Positions 8,898-17,920 of a stretch of DNA of 64,000 bases are shown here, one piece after another. Below the pieces are notes generated by a model. The model was given only the letters and a program-made list of their open reading frames with translations. It did no database searches and was not told where the DNA came from. Each line of letters starts with the position of its first letter. Position 1 is the stretch's first letter. Position numbers and translations under genes: made by a program. Origin of the DNA: Clostridiales bacterium (GTDB taxonomy: Bacteria > Bacillota > Clostridia > Christensenellales > Aristaeellaceae); NCBI GenBank assembly GCA_015056085.1, contig SVHA01000007.1:24467-88466 (forward strand), read 5' to 3'.

Positions 8898-10577
8898 TCA
8901 GATATCCAGAATGATGGGCAGAATCATCGGGTTGCGCTTCATCTTTTCCATAATGTAGCGATGGAGCTCGTCCTTGATGCGATTCTTCAGTGCCGGCCAG
9001 TTTTCGCCGCCGAGGTTGCTGTCGGCAAGGATGCGGCGCACCACGTCCCGGCAGCTCTCGATGACGTCTTCGTTTTCCCTGACGTAGATGAAGCCGCGGC
9101 TGATGAGGTCGGGGCCGGAGACCAGGCGGCGGTCATCCCGGTTGATGCCCATGGCCACGATGATCAGGCCGTCCTGGGACAGATGCTTGCGGTCACGCAG
9201 CACCACGTTGCCCACATCGCCAATGCCCAGGCCATCCACCAGCACGCCACCGTTGGGCACCTGTTCAGCCAGATAGCAGCCGTCGGGGCCCATTTCGATC
9301 ACCTGACCGATTTCGGGGAGGATGATGTTCTGGCTGTCCATGCCCATGGATTCGGCCAGTTCGGCGTGCTGCCACAGCATCCTGTACTCGCCGTGAACGG
9401 GAATGAAGTACTTGGGGCGCACCAGCGCATGCATGAGTTTGAGTTCTTCCTGGCGGGCATGGCCGGACACATGGACTTCTGCCATGGCCTCATACACCAC
9501 CTGCGCACCGCAGCGGTACAGTTGGTTGATGACGCGGGAGATGAACTTCTCATTGCCGGGAATGGGCGTGGCGGAGATGATGACCATATCGCTTTGCCGG
9601 ATTTGCAGTTTGCGGTGCTCGGCGTAGGCCATGCGGGTCAGGCCGGCCATGGGCTCGCCCTGGCTGCCGGTGGTCATCACCAGCACCTCTTCATCGGGGA
9701 ACTGGTCCAGGCTGTCCACATCGATGATGCACTCTTCCGGGATGCGCAGTTCGCCGATCTGCATGGCCACGCGGCTGACATTGATCATGGAGCGACCGAT
9801 GAAGCACACCCGGCGGCCATAGCGGATGGCGTTATCAATGACCATCTGCATTCTGTGGATGTTGCTGGCGAACATGGCCACAATGATGCGGCCCTTGGCG
9901 TCCCTGAACATATTTTCAAAGGTGGAGCCGATCTTCATTTCGGACATGGTGTGGCCTGAGCGCTCCACGTTGGTGGATTCGCACAGCATCGCCAGCACGC
10001 CCTTTTCGCCCAGAGAGGCGAAGGTGGAAAGATCGGTCACATGGCCGTCGATGGGCGTGTAGTCAATCTTGAAGTCGCCGGTGATGACCACCGTGCCTGC
10101 CGGGCAGGTCAGGGCGATGGCGCAGGCGCCGGCAATGGAGTGGCTGACGTGGATGAATTTGGCGGTGAAATGGCGGCCCAGGCGCACTTCATCCCGGGGC
10201 TGCACCACCTGCATGGGAATGCCGGAGAGGCGGTGCTCCTTGAGCTTGAGGTCCACCAGCGCCAGCGTCAGTTTGGTGCCGTACAGGGGCGCAGGCACCT
10301 GACGCAGGATATAGGGCGTGGCACCGATATGGTCTTCATGGCCGTGGGTGAACAGATAACCCCGCACGTTGCGCTTCTTTTCCACCAGATAGGTCACATC
10401 GGGGATGACCAGGTCAACGCCCAGCATATCCTCCTTGGGGAAGATGCTGCCGCAGTCCACCACCACGATGTCGTCTTCATACTCGAAGACGGTCATATTC
10501 TTGCCGATTTCTTCCACGCCGCCCAGAGGCACAATCCTCAGGCGGCTCACGGGAGCCGTGTCATTTCTCAGACTCAC
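8898..10577 (-). CDS. rnj: Ribonuclease J
   Basis: 559 residues. This is a metallo-beta-lactamase/beta-CASP nuclease of about the usual RNase J length. The N-terminus RIVPLGGVEEIGKNM and the metal site LFTHGHEDHIG are diagnostic; the beta-CASP region and the C-terminal HVSGHARQEELKLM follow. It processes and degrades RNA from the 5' end. The start is a GTG six bases after AGGAGG. A 230-base structured leader with its own extended -10 promoter precedes it (see 10578-10844). The ylbF-like gene lies 158 bases downstream on the same strand. Confidence 0.96.
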   Translation of the reverse strand: MSLRNDTAPVSRLRIVPLGGVEEIGKNMTVFEYEDDIVVVDCGSIFPKEDMLGVDLVIPDVTYLVEKKRNVRGYLFTHGHEDHIGATPYILRQVPAPLYGTKLTLALVDLKLKEHRLSGIPMQVVQPRDEVRLGRHFTAKFIHVSHSIAGACAIALTCPAGTVVITGDFKIDYTPIDGHVTDLSTFASLGEKGVLAMLCESTNVERSGHTMSEMKIGSTFENMFRDAKGRIIVAMFASNIHRMQMVIDNAIRYGRRVCFIGRSMINVSRVAMQIGELRIPEECIIDVDSLDQFPDEEVLVMTTGSQGEPMAGLTRMAYAEHRKLQIRQSDMVIISATPIPGNEKFISRVINQLYRCGAQVVYEAMAEVHVSGHARQEELKLMHALVRPKYFIPVHGEYRMLWQHAELAESMGMDSQNIILPEIGQVIEMGPDGCYLAEQVPNGGVLVDGLGIGDVGNVVLRDRKHLSQDGLIIVAMGINRDDRRLVSGPDLISRGFIYVRENEDVIESCRDVVRRILADSNLGGENWPALKNRIKDELHRYIMEKMKRNPMILPIILDI

Positions 10578-10809
10578 AGAAAACCTCCTTTTGCGATTCT
10601 TCGCATCAATCAGAATAGAACGGAAACATAAAACAACATATCAAGCAGCGATGTCACGCCGCTGAATTTCATTTGTCTGTTTCGGTTGTACATAGCCCGG
10701 CAACGGCCCGAAGGCCCATCCGGGAGGACCGGCCGCCACGCGTCCTGCTCACAGACGTTTGCGCCGGAGATCCCTGCATGACCGGTCGCCCGCCGGCCAC
10801 ACCTTTCGT
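10578..10809 (-). promoter_or_regulatory. Long structured 5' leader of the RNase J gene
   Basis: About 230 untranslated bases between the predicted transcript start and the GTG codon. Visible hairpins: CAGCG/CGCTG at 10646-10664, and a CCCGG/CCGGG helix enclosing GGCC-cgaa-GGCC at 10696-10724. GACCGG at 10727-10732 can close a long-range helix with CCGGTC near 10780. No reading frame with a ribosome site is apparent. Its function is unknown; autoregulation by RNase J is one possibility. Confidence 0.5.
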
Positions 10810-10815
10810 CTTGTT

Positions 10816-10844
10816 ATTATACCACAATTCCGAGAAAAATGCTA
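10816..10844 (-). promoter_or_regulatory. Extended -10 promoter of the RNase J transcript
   Basis: On the minus strand, TGGTATAAT (TATAAT at 10816-10821 with an upstream TGn). The -35 at 10839-10844 is weak (TAGCAT). Confidence 0.6.
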
Positions 10845-10896
10845 CTAAAAATCCACCAAAATTTTGCCGAAAGTCACGGCAACTTTTTGGTGGATT
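10845..10896 (-). terminator. Intrinsic terminator of glyA
   Basis: On the minus strand, AATCCACCAAAA and TTTTGGTGGATT form the stem with an inner GCCG/CGGC helix, followed by TTTTTAG. Confidence 0.8.
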
Positions 10897-10927
10897 CGTT
10901 GGGAGTTTATGTTGATAAAATCAGCGG

Positions 10928-12160
10928 TCAATACAAAGGGAAATCAGCCATCATTTCTTCAACTTCCGCCTTGACCTGAGGCACGGCATTTTCGCCTTCC
11001 CGGATGACACGGGCGATCCAGCGGGCGACAAGCACCATGTGCTCTTCCTTCAGCCCGCGGGTGGTGACAGCCGGGGTGCCGATGCGGATGCCGCTGGTGA
11101 CAAAGGGCGAGCGGGTCTCGTTGGGCACGGTGTTCTTGTTGACGGTGATGTTGGCGTCCTCCAGGAGGGCCTCCAGCCGCTTGCCGGTCATCTCCATGCC
11201 GGAAAGATCCAGCAGCAACAGGTGATTGTCCGTGCCGCCGGACACCATACGGATGCCTTCTTCCTTCAGGGCTGCTTCAAGCGCCTTGGCGTTAAGGATG
11301 ATTTGACGCTGATATGCCTTGAATTCCTCCGTCAGCGCCTCGCCGAAGCACACGGCCTTGGCGGCGATGATGTGTTCCAGCGGGCCGCCCTGGGTGCCGG
11401 GGAAAATGGCCTTGTCAATGGCCTGGGCGTACTCCTTGCGGCACAGGATCATGCCGCCGCGGGGGCCGCGCAGCGTCTTGTGGGTGGTGGTGGTGACGAA
11501 ATCCGCATAGGGCACGGGGCTGGGATGCTCCCCTGCCGCCACCAGACCGGCGATGTGAGCCATATCCACCATCAGGTAAGCGCCCACGCTGTCTGCGATT
11601 TCCCTGAGGCGGGCAAAGTCGATGATGCGGGGATAGGCGGAAGCGCCAGCGACGATCATGCGGGGCTGGCACTCCTTCGCCAGGCGGGCGACTTCATCAT
11701 AATTGATACACTCGGTCTGGCTGTCCACGCCATAGGGCACGAAGTTGAAGTACTTGCCGGACATATTCACCGGGCTGCCGTGGGTGAGGTGACCGCCGTG
11801 GGAGAGATTCATGCCCATGACGGTATCGCCGGGGGTGAGCATGGCAAAATACACCGCCATGTTCGCCTGGGCGCCGGAATGGGGCTGCACGTTGGCGTGC
11901 TCGGCGCCAAAGAGGGCGCAGGCGCGGTCACGGGCGAGGTTTTCCACCACATCCACGCATTCGCAGCCGCCGTAATACCGCTTGCCGGGATAGCCCTCGG
12001 CGTACTTGTTGGTCAGGCAGGTGCCCATGGCGGCCATCACCGCCGGGGACACGAAGTTTTCAGAGGCGATCAGTTCCACGTGGCTGCGCTGGCGGGCCAG
12101 TTCATCCTCAATGGCCTGACAGACTTCCGGGTCCATGGTGCGAAGCAGTTCCAGTTCCAT
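10928..12160 (-). CDS. glyA: Serine hydroxymethyltransferase
   Basis: 410 residues, standard length. This PLP enzyme interconverts serine plus THF with glycine plus methylene-THF. Seen: [26 protein letters not shown], the active-site lysine in [15 protein letters not shown] and [10 protein letters not shown]. The ATG at 12160 follows AGGAGG by 8 bases; the 23 extra codons of the longer reading lack support. With fhs at 18.7 kb, metK and the ZTP-controlled pfl genes, this window holds several one-carbon genes. A strong terminator ends the transcript. Confidence 0.97.
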   Translation of the reverse strand: MELELLRTMDPEVCQAIEDELARQRSHVELIASENFVSPAVMAAMGTCLTNKYAEGYPGKRYYGGCECVDVVENLARDRACALFGAEHANVQPHSGAQANMAVYFAMLTPGDTVMGMNLSHGGHLTHGSPVNMSGKYFNFVPYGVDSQTECINYDEVARLAKECQPRMIVAGASAYPRIIDFARLREIADSVGAYLMVDMAHIAGLVAAGEHPSPVPYADFVTTTTHKTLRGPRGGMILCRKEYAQAIDKAIFPGTQGGPLEHIIAAKAVCFGEALTEEFKAYQRQIILNAKALEAALKEEGIRMVSGGTDNHLLLLDLSGMEMTGKRLEALLEDANITVNKNTVPNETRSPFVTSGIRIGTPAVTTRGLKEEHMVLVARWIARVIREGENAVPQVKAEVEEMMADFPLY

Positions 12161-12259
12161 CGTCACGTCCTCCTGCTTTTGGGAGATTCTTTCCTGATTA
12201 TTATACCCTCTTTTCCGCCCGTTTGACAAGAGCGAAAGAAAAAGCCAAAAAAGAAAAAT

Positions 12260-12372
12260 ACCGCTCGGACTGGGAAATCCCGCAGCACATCCAGCAAACG
12301 CTTACTGCTGCTTCCTTCCGGACCTGACAGGGTTCACGCCGAAGGATCGCACGGGGCCCAATCGTCATTGCG
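12260..12372 (-). ncRNA. ffs: Signal recognition particle RNA, small (4.5S-like) type
   Basis: On the minus strand the universal SRP core GTCAGGTCCGGAAGGAAGCA (GGAA-tetraloop hairpin region) is exact. The ends pair: CCGC plus GATTGGG near the 5' end with CCCAGTC plus GCGG near the 3' end. A T-rich tail at 12252-12260 (minus strand TTTTTCTTTTTT) ends transcription. The distance from the promoter gives only about 110 bases, so there is no Alu domain. The RNA forms the membrane-targeting particle with Ffh. Confidence 0.93.
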
Positions 12373-12380
12373 GCTCACAC

Positions 12381-12409
12381 AGTATAGACCATTTGATGAA
12401 AAAATGCAA
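12381..12409 (-). promoter_or_regulatory. Promoter of the SRP RNA gene
   Basis: On the minus strand, TTGCAT (12404-12409), a 17-base spacer and TATACT (12381-12386). Confidence 0.8.
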
Positions 12410-12471
12410 GGGGGGATTGCCTTGCAAATCCGCCTTTTTTGAAGTTTTTCGGATTTGCCTGCATTTTCCTC

Positions 12472-12500
12472 TTGACGGATCATCAGTCTTATGATAGTAT
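12472..12500 (+). promoter_or_regulatory. Promoter of the SAM riboswitch-metK transcript
   Basis: TTGACG (12472-12477), a 17-base spacer and TAGTAT (12495-12500). Confidence 0.8.
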
Positions 12501-12518
12501 TTTGTCCGCAAAGTTCAT

Positions 12519-12656
12519 ACCTTATCACGAGTGGCAGAGGGATGGGCCCGATGAAGCCACGGCAACCGGCGCAAAACGCATGGTGCCAAATCCCACAGTG
12601 AGGCACACAGCCCCCAGGATTTTCTCCTTCAGGCGGCACTCACTGACAGATAAGGA
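12519..12656 (+). promoter_or_regulatory. SAM-I (S-box) riboswitch
   Basis: CTTATCACGAGTGGCAGAGG and GATGAAGCCACGGCAACC are the S-box consensus; GGTGCCAAATCC follows. P1 is closed by CTTATC at 12521 and GATAAG at 12649-12654. High SAM should favour the downstream terminator and shut off metK. Confidence 0.96.
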
Positions 12657-12677
12657 CAATCCCGAAATGATTGTGTC

Positions 12678-12712
12678 CCGCCTGTTCTGTGTGCAAAACA
12701 GGCGGTTTTTTT
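12678..12712 (+). terminator. Riboswitch-controlled terminator before metK
   Basis: CCGCCTGTT (12678-12686) pairs with AACAGGCGG (12697-12705), followed by seven T. It lies between the SAM aptamer and the start codon. Confidence 0.9.
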
Positions 12713-12762
12713 GCGCCCTTGACCCTATTCCCCCGATGACCCCAACGAAAGGAAATGCTGAA

Positions 12763-13932
<1,170 letters not shown>

Positions 13933-14016
13933 GGCACGCCGACGTCCTTTTCCCTTCAATATTAAACATTGAGGGAAAATCAGCCGCAATTACGCAAGAA
14001 AATCCGGGATTATGTC

Positions 14017-14045
14017 TTGACAAGCAAGGCGAGAACCGGTATAAT
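14017..14045 (+). promoter_or_regulatory. Consensus promoter of the rpmH cluster
   Basis: TTGACA (14017-14022), a 17-base spacer and TATAAT (14040-14045): a perfect sigma-A match, as expected for a ribosomal protein gene. Confidence 0.92.
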
Positions 14046-14110
14046 ATAAAGGCTGTATCGAAGCGATTCGGGAATTTTCCCGATTGACTAATTGTGAGGA
14101 GTGTTGATCT

Positions 14111-14245
14111 ATGTTCCGTACTTACCAGCCCAAGAAGCGTCAGCGCAGCAAGGTGCACGGCTTCCGCGCCCGTATGTCCACCAAGAATGGCCGTCGTGTC
14201 CTGGCTGCCCGTCGTCGTCGTGGCCGCAAGGTTCTGACTGTCTGA
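14111..14245 (+). CDS. rpmH: Large ribosomal subunit protein bL34
   Basis: A 44-residue, highly basic protein: [20 protein letters not shown] at the start, then [18 protein letters not shown], the universal bL34 core. GAGGAG lies about 10 bases upstream of the ATG. It is the first gene of the conserved rpmH-rnpA-yidD-yidC-jag cluster. In most bacteria dnaA lies next to it; here metK does instead. Confidence 0.98.
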   Translation: MFRTYQPKKRQRSKVHGFRARMSTKNGRRVLAARRRRGRKVLTV

Positions 14246-14266
14246 TCCCCCACTGAGTTGGATGAA

Positions 14267-14310
14267 GCCCGCCCGAAGTGCCTGTGAGCAACTGTACCGG
14301 GCGGGCTTTT
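14267..14310 (+). terminator. Hairpin between rpmH and rnpA (attenuating terminator)
   Basis: GCCCGCCCG (14267-14275) pairs with CGGGCGGGC (14298-14306), followed by only four T. It probably lowers rnpA expression relative to rpmH. Confidence 0.7.
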
Positions 14311-14366
14311 CCTGCATATCCCCCAAGGGAATCGGGCCAGTGAAGGTTAAAAGGATGTAAACCACC

Positions 14367-14711
14367 ATGGAAAGACGATATCGGCTGCAAAAAAACAAGG
14401 CGTTCCAGTACGTGTATCACCGCGGAAAGAGCGTCGCCTGTCGGGACCTGGTCATGCTCCATGCCAAGGGCAAGGGGCTGAAGGTCGGCTTTTCCGTCAG
14501 CAAGAAGGTAGGCAATGCCGTGACCCGCAACAAGGTCAAGCGCCGCCTGCGTGAATGCTTCCGGCCCTATTTGAGGGACGTGAAAACCGGCCTGTACGTC
14601 ATCGTCGCCAGACCCTCAGCCGCTGAGGCCACCTTCCAATCCCTGCAAAGAGATGTGCGCTACCTGCTCAGGAAGCACGGCCTGATCGGGCAATCAGGCA
14701 GTCCATCCTGA
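14367..14711 (+). CDS. rnpA: RNase P protein component
   Basis: 114 residues, basic. It carries [19 protein letters not shown] at the N-terminus and the RNR motif [18 protein letters not shown] near residues 47-63, which contacts the RNase P RNA. It pairs with the rnpB RNA at the start of this window. Upstream hairpin 14267-14310 separates it from rpmH. yidD follows after 43 bases. Confidence 0.96.
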   Translation: MERRYRLQKNKAFQYVYHRGKSVACRDLVMLHAKGKGLKVGFSVSKKVGNAVTRNKVKRRLRECFRPYLRDVKTGLYVIVARPSAAEATFQSLQRDVRYLLRKHGLIGQSGSPS

Positions 14712-14754
14712 CCATCAGGCGCATACCTGCCGCAAACAAGAAGGGAATCGTGCC

Positions 14755-14997
14755 ATGAAGCGTTTTCTTCTCTGGTGCATCCGCTTTTACCAGAAACAGG
14801 TAAGCCCCCAGAAAAAGAGGCCCTGCTGCCGCTACATCCCCACCTGCTCCCGCTACGCCGTCACCGCCATTGAGCGCTACGGCGCCCTCAAAGGCGGAGC
14901 GATGGCCCTGTGGCGGGTGCTTCGCTGCAATCCTTTTTCCAAGGGCGGCTACGACCCGGTCCCGGAAGATCCCCTGACCACCTTAAGGAGGGAATAA
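14755..14997 (+). CDS. yidD: Membrane protein insertion efficiency factor YidD
   Basis: 80 residues. [22 protein letters not shown] with three cysteines, then [30 protein letters not shown], is the full YidD signature. It is a small membrane-associated helper of YidC-dependent insertion. The end overlaps the AAGGAGG site that serves yidC, five bases downstream. Confidence 0.96.
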   Translation: MKRFLLWCIRFYQKQVSPQKKRPCCRYIPTCSRYAVTAIERYGALKGGAMALWRVLRCNPFSKGGYDPVPEDPLTTLRRE

Positions 14998-15002
14998 TCC
15001 GC

Positions 15003-16019
15003 ATGAATGAATTCCTCAAAGGCATCCTGGATGGCATCAATGGACTGTTCAACAACTACGGCTGGTCCATTATGGCATTCACCCTGCTCATCCGCCTGTG
15101 CCTGACGCCCTTTGACTACAAGAGCCGCGTCAGCATGCGCAAGATGAACGCCCTGCAGCCCGAAGTGGCCAAGCTTCAGAAGAAGTACGGCAAGGACCAG
15201 GAGAAGCTCAACCTCAAGATGAGCGAGCTGTACAAGCGCAACCACGTTTCTCCCATGTCCTCCTGCCTGCCCCTGCTGCTGTCCATGCCCATCCTGTTTG
15301 CGATGTTCGGCGCCATGCGTGCCATCGCCAACGAGCAGATGGTCGCTCAGACCTTCGACATCCTGCTGGGCAACGCTCCCGTCATGGAGCCCTGGCTGTG
15401 GATCAAGAATCTGTGGATGCCCGACAGCCCCTTTGCTCCCACCTGGCCTGACCTGAGCAGCCTGCAGATGGTCTCCGCTGACGTGTGGGCCTCCAGCTTC
15501 GCCAACCTGGCCCCCGAAGCCCGTGACACCATCGCCACCCTGCTGAATGTGGATCCTCTGGTGTGCTTCTCCGGCGATCACCTCAAGGAGACCATCAACG
15601 CCATCCACACCACCATGTCTTCCATGCCCGCCTATGCTGAACAGGTGGCCAAGCTGCCCGGCTGGTCCTTCAACCTGCTCATCGCCCAGCTGGATGTGAA
15701 CGTGCACTTCAACGGCCTGTTCATCCTGCCCCTGGTGGCTGCAAGTTCTCAGATGCTGATGACCAAGTTGCAGCCCACTGCCCCCGCTGCCAACGGCACC
15801 AACCAGAAGCCTGCCGGCGGCGGCTTCATGAAGTGGTTCTTCCCCCTGTTCTCCCTGTACATCTGCGCAGGGCAGAATGCCGGCTTCTCCCTCTACTGGG
15901 TGACCGCCAACCTGCTGAGCATGGTGCAGACCGTTGTCATCAACCGCTATCTGGACCACAAGGAAAAGCTGGCCGGCCCCGCCACCGTGGATTCCACCGG
16001 CGCCGACAGCCTGAAGTAA
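15003..16019 (+). CDS. yidC: YidC/Oxa1 membrane protein insertase
   Basis: 338 residues. The first helix WSIMAFTLLIRLCLTPFDYKS holds the conserved Arg of the hydrophilic groove. The cytoplasmic hairpin (QPEVAKLQKKYGKDQEKLNLKM) and the LLLSMPILFAMF helix follow, with two more helices near the C-terminus (WFFPLFSLYICAGQNAGFSLYWVTANLLSM). There is a long outside loop around residues 125-210, larger than in the Bacillus proteins. No lipoprotein signal precedes the first helix, unlike SpoIIIJ of Bacillus. The start follows AAGGAGG. Confidence 0.95.
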   Translation: MNEFLKGILDGINGLFNNYGWSIMAFTLLIRLCLTPFDYKSRVSMRKMNALQPEVAKLQKKYGKDQEKLNLKMSELYKRNHVSPMSSCLPLLLSMPILFAMFGAMRAIANEQMVAQTFDILLGNAPVMEPWLWIKNLWMPDSPFAPTWPDLSSLQMVSADVWASSFANLAPEARDTIATLLNVDPLVCFSGDHLKETINAIHTTMSSMPAYAEQVAKLPGWSFNLLIAQLDVNVHFNGLFILPLVAASSQMLMTKLQPTAPAANGTNQKPAGGGFMKWFFPLFSLYICAGQNAGFSLYWVTANLLSMVQTVVINRYLDHKEKLAGPATVDSTGADSLK

Positions 16020-16058
16020 TCACACATTTGCGACAACTGTAAAGGAAGTAAAATCGTC

Positions 16059-17036
16059 ATGAAGACTTATGAATCCTCTGCCAAGACGCTGGAAGAGGCC
16101 ATTTCCGCCGGCCTGGAAGTGCTGGGCGTGGCCATCAGCGATGTGACCATTGATGTGATCGACGAGGGCAGCAAGGGCCTGTTCGGCCTGTTCGGCTCCC
16201 GCCTGGCGAAGGTCCGCCTGACCCGCAAGGACGTGGAAGAAGATCCGCTGGCGGAACTGACCGCCGAGAAGAAGCCCGCCCGCAAGTCTGCCTCTAAGGC
16301 AGAAAAGTCTGAAAAGGCTGAAAAGCCCGCCAAGGCCGAGAAGCCTGCCAAGGCTGAAAAGCCCGAAGTGAAGGCGGAGCCCAAGGCTGAAGTCAAGGCC
16401 GAAGCCAAGCCCGAAACCAAAGTCGAAAAGGAAGAGACGCCTCTGGCCAAGCCCGTGCAGCGCAAGGCCAAGAAGCCCGCTGCCCCTAAGGCTGAAAAGG
16501 CCGAAAAGCCCGCCAAGAAGGTGGAGCACGCCCCCATCGAGAAGCCCGTCATCACCATGATTCCCAACGAAGAAGTGGAAGCTGAATCCGCCGCCGGCAA
16601 GGCGCAGGCGTTCCTGAAGGAACTGACCTCCCTGATGGGCGTGGACGTGACCGTGGACGTGGGCAACGACAAGGAAGGCAACGTGTTCGTGCAGATGACC
16701 GGCGACACGCTGGGCATTCTTATCGGCCGCCGCGGCGAGACCCTGGACGCCCTGCAGTACCTGACCAGCCTGAAAATCAACCGTGGTCAGGACAAGTACA
16801 CCCGCGTCACCCTGGACACGGAAAATTACCGTGCCAAGCGGGAAGACACCCTCAACCGTCTGGCCAACCGCATGGCTAACCGTGCCGTCAAGACCGGTCG
16901 CAAGGTGTCTCTGGAGCCCATGAATCCCTACGAGCGCCGCATCATTCACGGCGCCCTGCAGGCCAATGACGCTGTGGATACCCACTCCGAAGGCGACGAG
17001 CCCAACCGCCACGTGGTCATCACTCTGCGCAAGTAA
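16059..17036 (+). CDS. jag: RNA-binding protein Jag/KhpB (EloR)
   Basis: 325 residues. The Jag N-terminal domain (1-55, ending GLFGLFGSRLAKVRL) is followed by a Lys/Glu/Ala/Pro-rich linker (about 60-170) built of AEKPAK-like repeats, then a KH domain with ILIGRRGETLDALQYL near 228-243 and an R3H domain with RANRMA-type helix and NPYERRIIHGAL. It binds RNA and links to cell elongation in Gram-positive bacteria. The linker is unusually long and repetitive and probably disordered. A strong terminator closes the cluster. Confidence 0.94.
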   Translation: MKTYESSAKTLEEAISAGLEVLGVAISDVTIDVIDEGSKGLFGLFGSRLAKVRLTRKDVEEDPLAELTAEKKPARKSASKAEKSEKAEKPAKAEKPAKAEKPEVKAEPKAEVKAEAKPETKVEKEETPLAKPVQRKAKKPAAPKAEKAEKPAKKVEHAPIEKPVITMIPNEEVEAESAAGKAQAFLKELTSLMGVDVTVDVGNDKEGNVFVQMTGDTLGILIGRRGETLDALQYLTSLKINRGQDKYTRVTLDTENYRAKREDTLNRLANRMANRAVKTGRKVSLEPMNPYERRIIHGALQANDAVDTHSEGDEPNRHVVITLRK

Positions 17037-17046
17037 ATCAACATGA

Positions 17047-17090
17047 AAATCCCCCGGAACATCGCAATTGGATGCTCCGGGGGATTTTTT
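17047..17090 (+). terminator. Intrinsic terminator of the rpmH-jag cluster
   Basis: AAATCCCCCGGA (17047-17058) pairs with TCCGGGGGATTT (17076-17087), with T to 17090. The convergent mscL gene ends at 17135. Confidence 0.9.
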
Positions 17091-17134
17091 GTCTCCCCTG
17101 CCCTCACGGGGCAATGGGGGGAATCAGCAGGAAA

Positions 17135-17548
17135 TTATTCCTCCAGCTGAGAAGTGCAGTGGGGGCAACGGGTCGCAGCGATGGCGATGTCGCTCTGGCA
17201 ATAGGGGCACTTCTTGGTGGTGGGGGCAGCGGGGGCAGCGGGCTTCTTGCCGATGGTGGCCAGCTTGTTCATGCCGCGCACCAGGCAGAAGAGCACAAAA
17301 GCGGTGATGATGAAGTTGATCACCGTGGTCAGGAAAGCGGAGCAGGCGCCGCCGATGGTCCATTCCACGCCAGCTGCGTCCACGCCGGGGGTGCCGGTCA
17401 TGATCCAGTTCAGCAGGGGGTTGATGTAGTTGGCGGTCAGGGCCGTCACGATACCGGTGAAGGCACCGCCGATGATGATACCAACGGCCATGTCCAGCAC
17501 GTTGCCGCGCAGAGCAAACTTTTTGAATTCAGCCAGGAACTTTTTCAT
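17135..17548 (-). CDS. mscL: Large-conductance mechanosensitive channel MscL with C-terminal zinc ribbon
   Basis: 137 residues. The N-terminus FKKFALRGNVLDMAVGIIIGGAF is the classic MscL first helix; the second helix is FLTTVINFIITAFVLFCLVRGMN. MscL opens on membrane tension to release solutes during osmotic downshock. After an Ala/Pro linker the protein ends in CPYC-x(11)-CPHC, a four-cysteine zinc ribbon in place of the usual short helical bundle. The start lies after GGAGG (minus strand, 17557-17561). It faces the jag operon tail to tail. Confidence 0.93.
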   Translation of the reverse strand: MKKFLAEFKKFALRGNVLDMAVGIIIGGAFTGIVTALTANYINPLLNWIMTGTPGVDAAGVEWTIGGACSAFLTTVINFIITAFVLFCLVRGMNKLATIGKKPAAPAAPTTKKCPYCQSDIAIAATRCPHCTSQLEE

Positions 17549-17670
17549 AAAAAACGCCTCCTATGTATTTTCGATGCCCCCCTCTTGGAAAGGGCGATCA
17601 AGTTGGATACAGTATAGCACAACATTTTCCAAAGGGCAACACCCCCATCCCTCTGCCGGCGAAAATTATC

Positions 17671-17699
17671 TTGCAAATTTTCCCGCCCTGTGCTATACT
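17671..17699 (+). promoter_or_regulatory. Promoter of tRNA-Leu
   Basis: TTGCAA (17671-17676), a 17-base spacer and TATACT (17694-17699), ten bases before the mature tRNA. Confidence 0.8.
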
Positions 17700-17709
17700 G
17701 ACACCTGAC

Positions 17710-17790
17710 GCCGGTGTGATGGAATGGCAGACGTGACGGATTCAAAATCCGTTGGGGAGACCCGTGTGGGTTCGAGTCCCACCACCGGCA
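17710..17790 (+). tRNA. tRNA-Leu (CAA anticodon)
   Basis: A class II tRNA of 81 bases. The acceptor arms GCCGGTG and CACCGGC pair, the anticodon arm is ACGGA-TTCAAAA-TCCGT, there is a long variable arm (GGGGAGACCC), and the T arm is TGGG-TTCGAGT-CCCA. The discriminator base is A; CCA is not encoded. Confidence 0.96.
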
Positions 17791-17800
17791 CACCAAACAG

Positions 17801-17826
17801 AAAAGCCGCATAAGCGGCTTTTTCTT
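17801..17826 (+). terminator. Terminator of tRNA-Leu
   Basis: AAAAGCCGC-ataa-GCGGCTTTTT followed by CTTTTT. Confidence 0.88.
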
Positions 17827-17873
17827 TTTGTCCTCTTCACTTTTCCCTCTTCCCTCTCCTCTCTTCCCTCTTC

Positions 17874-17903
17874 ACAAAAAAGCCAGAGCCCGCGCTCTGG
17901 CCT
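17874..17903 (-). terminator. Terminator of the XRE regulator gene
   Basis: GCCAGAGC (17882-17889) pairs with GCTCTGGC (17894-17901); on the minus strand a T-run follows. Confidence 0.8.
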
Positions 17904-17920
17904 TTGTCATTCAACTGGAT

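Noticed and set aside
12439..12762. N-terminal extension of metK through the leader
   Set aside because: The extension would run through the SAM riboswitch and its terminator; the ATG at 12763 matches the conserved MetK start.
13933..14110. Possible replication origin in front of rpmH
   Set aside because: No DnaA boxes, no AT-rich unwinding region and no dnaA gene; only a strong promoter.
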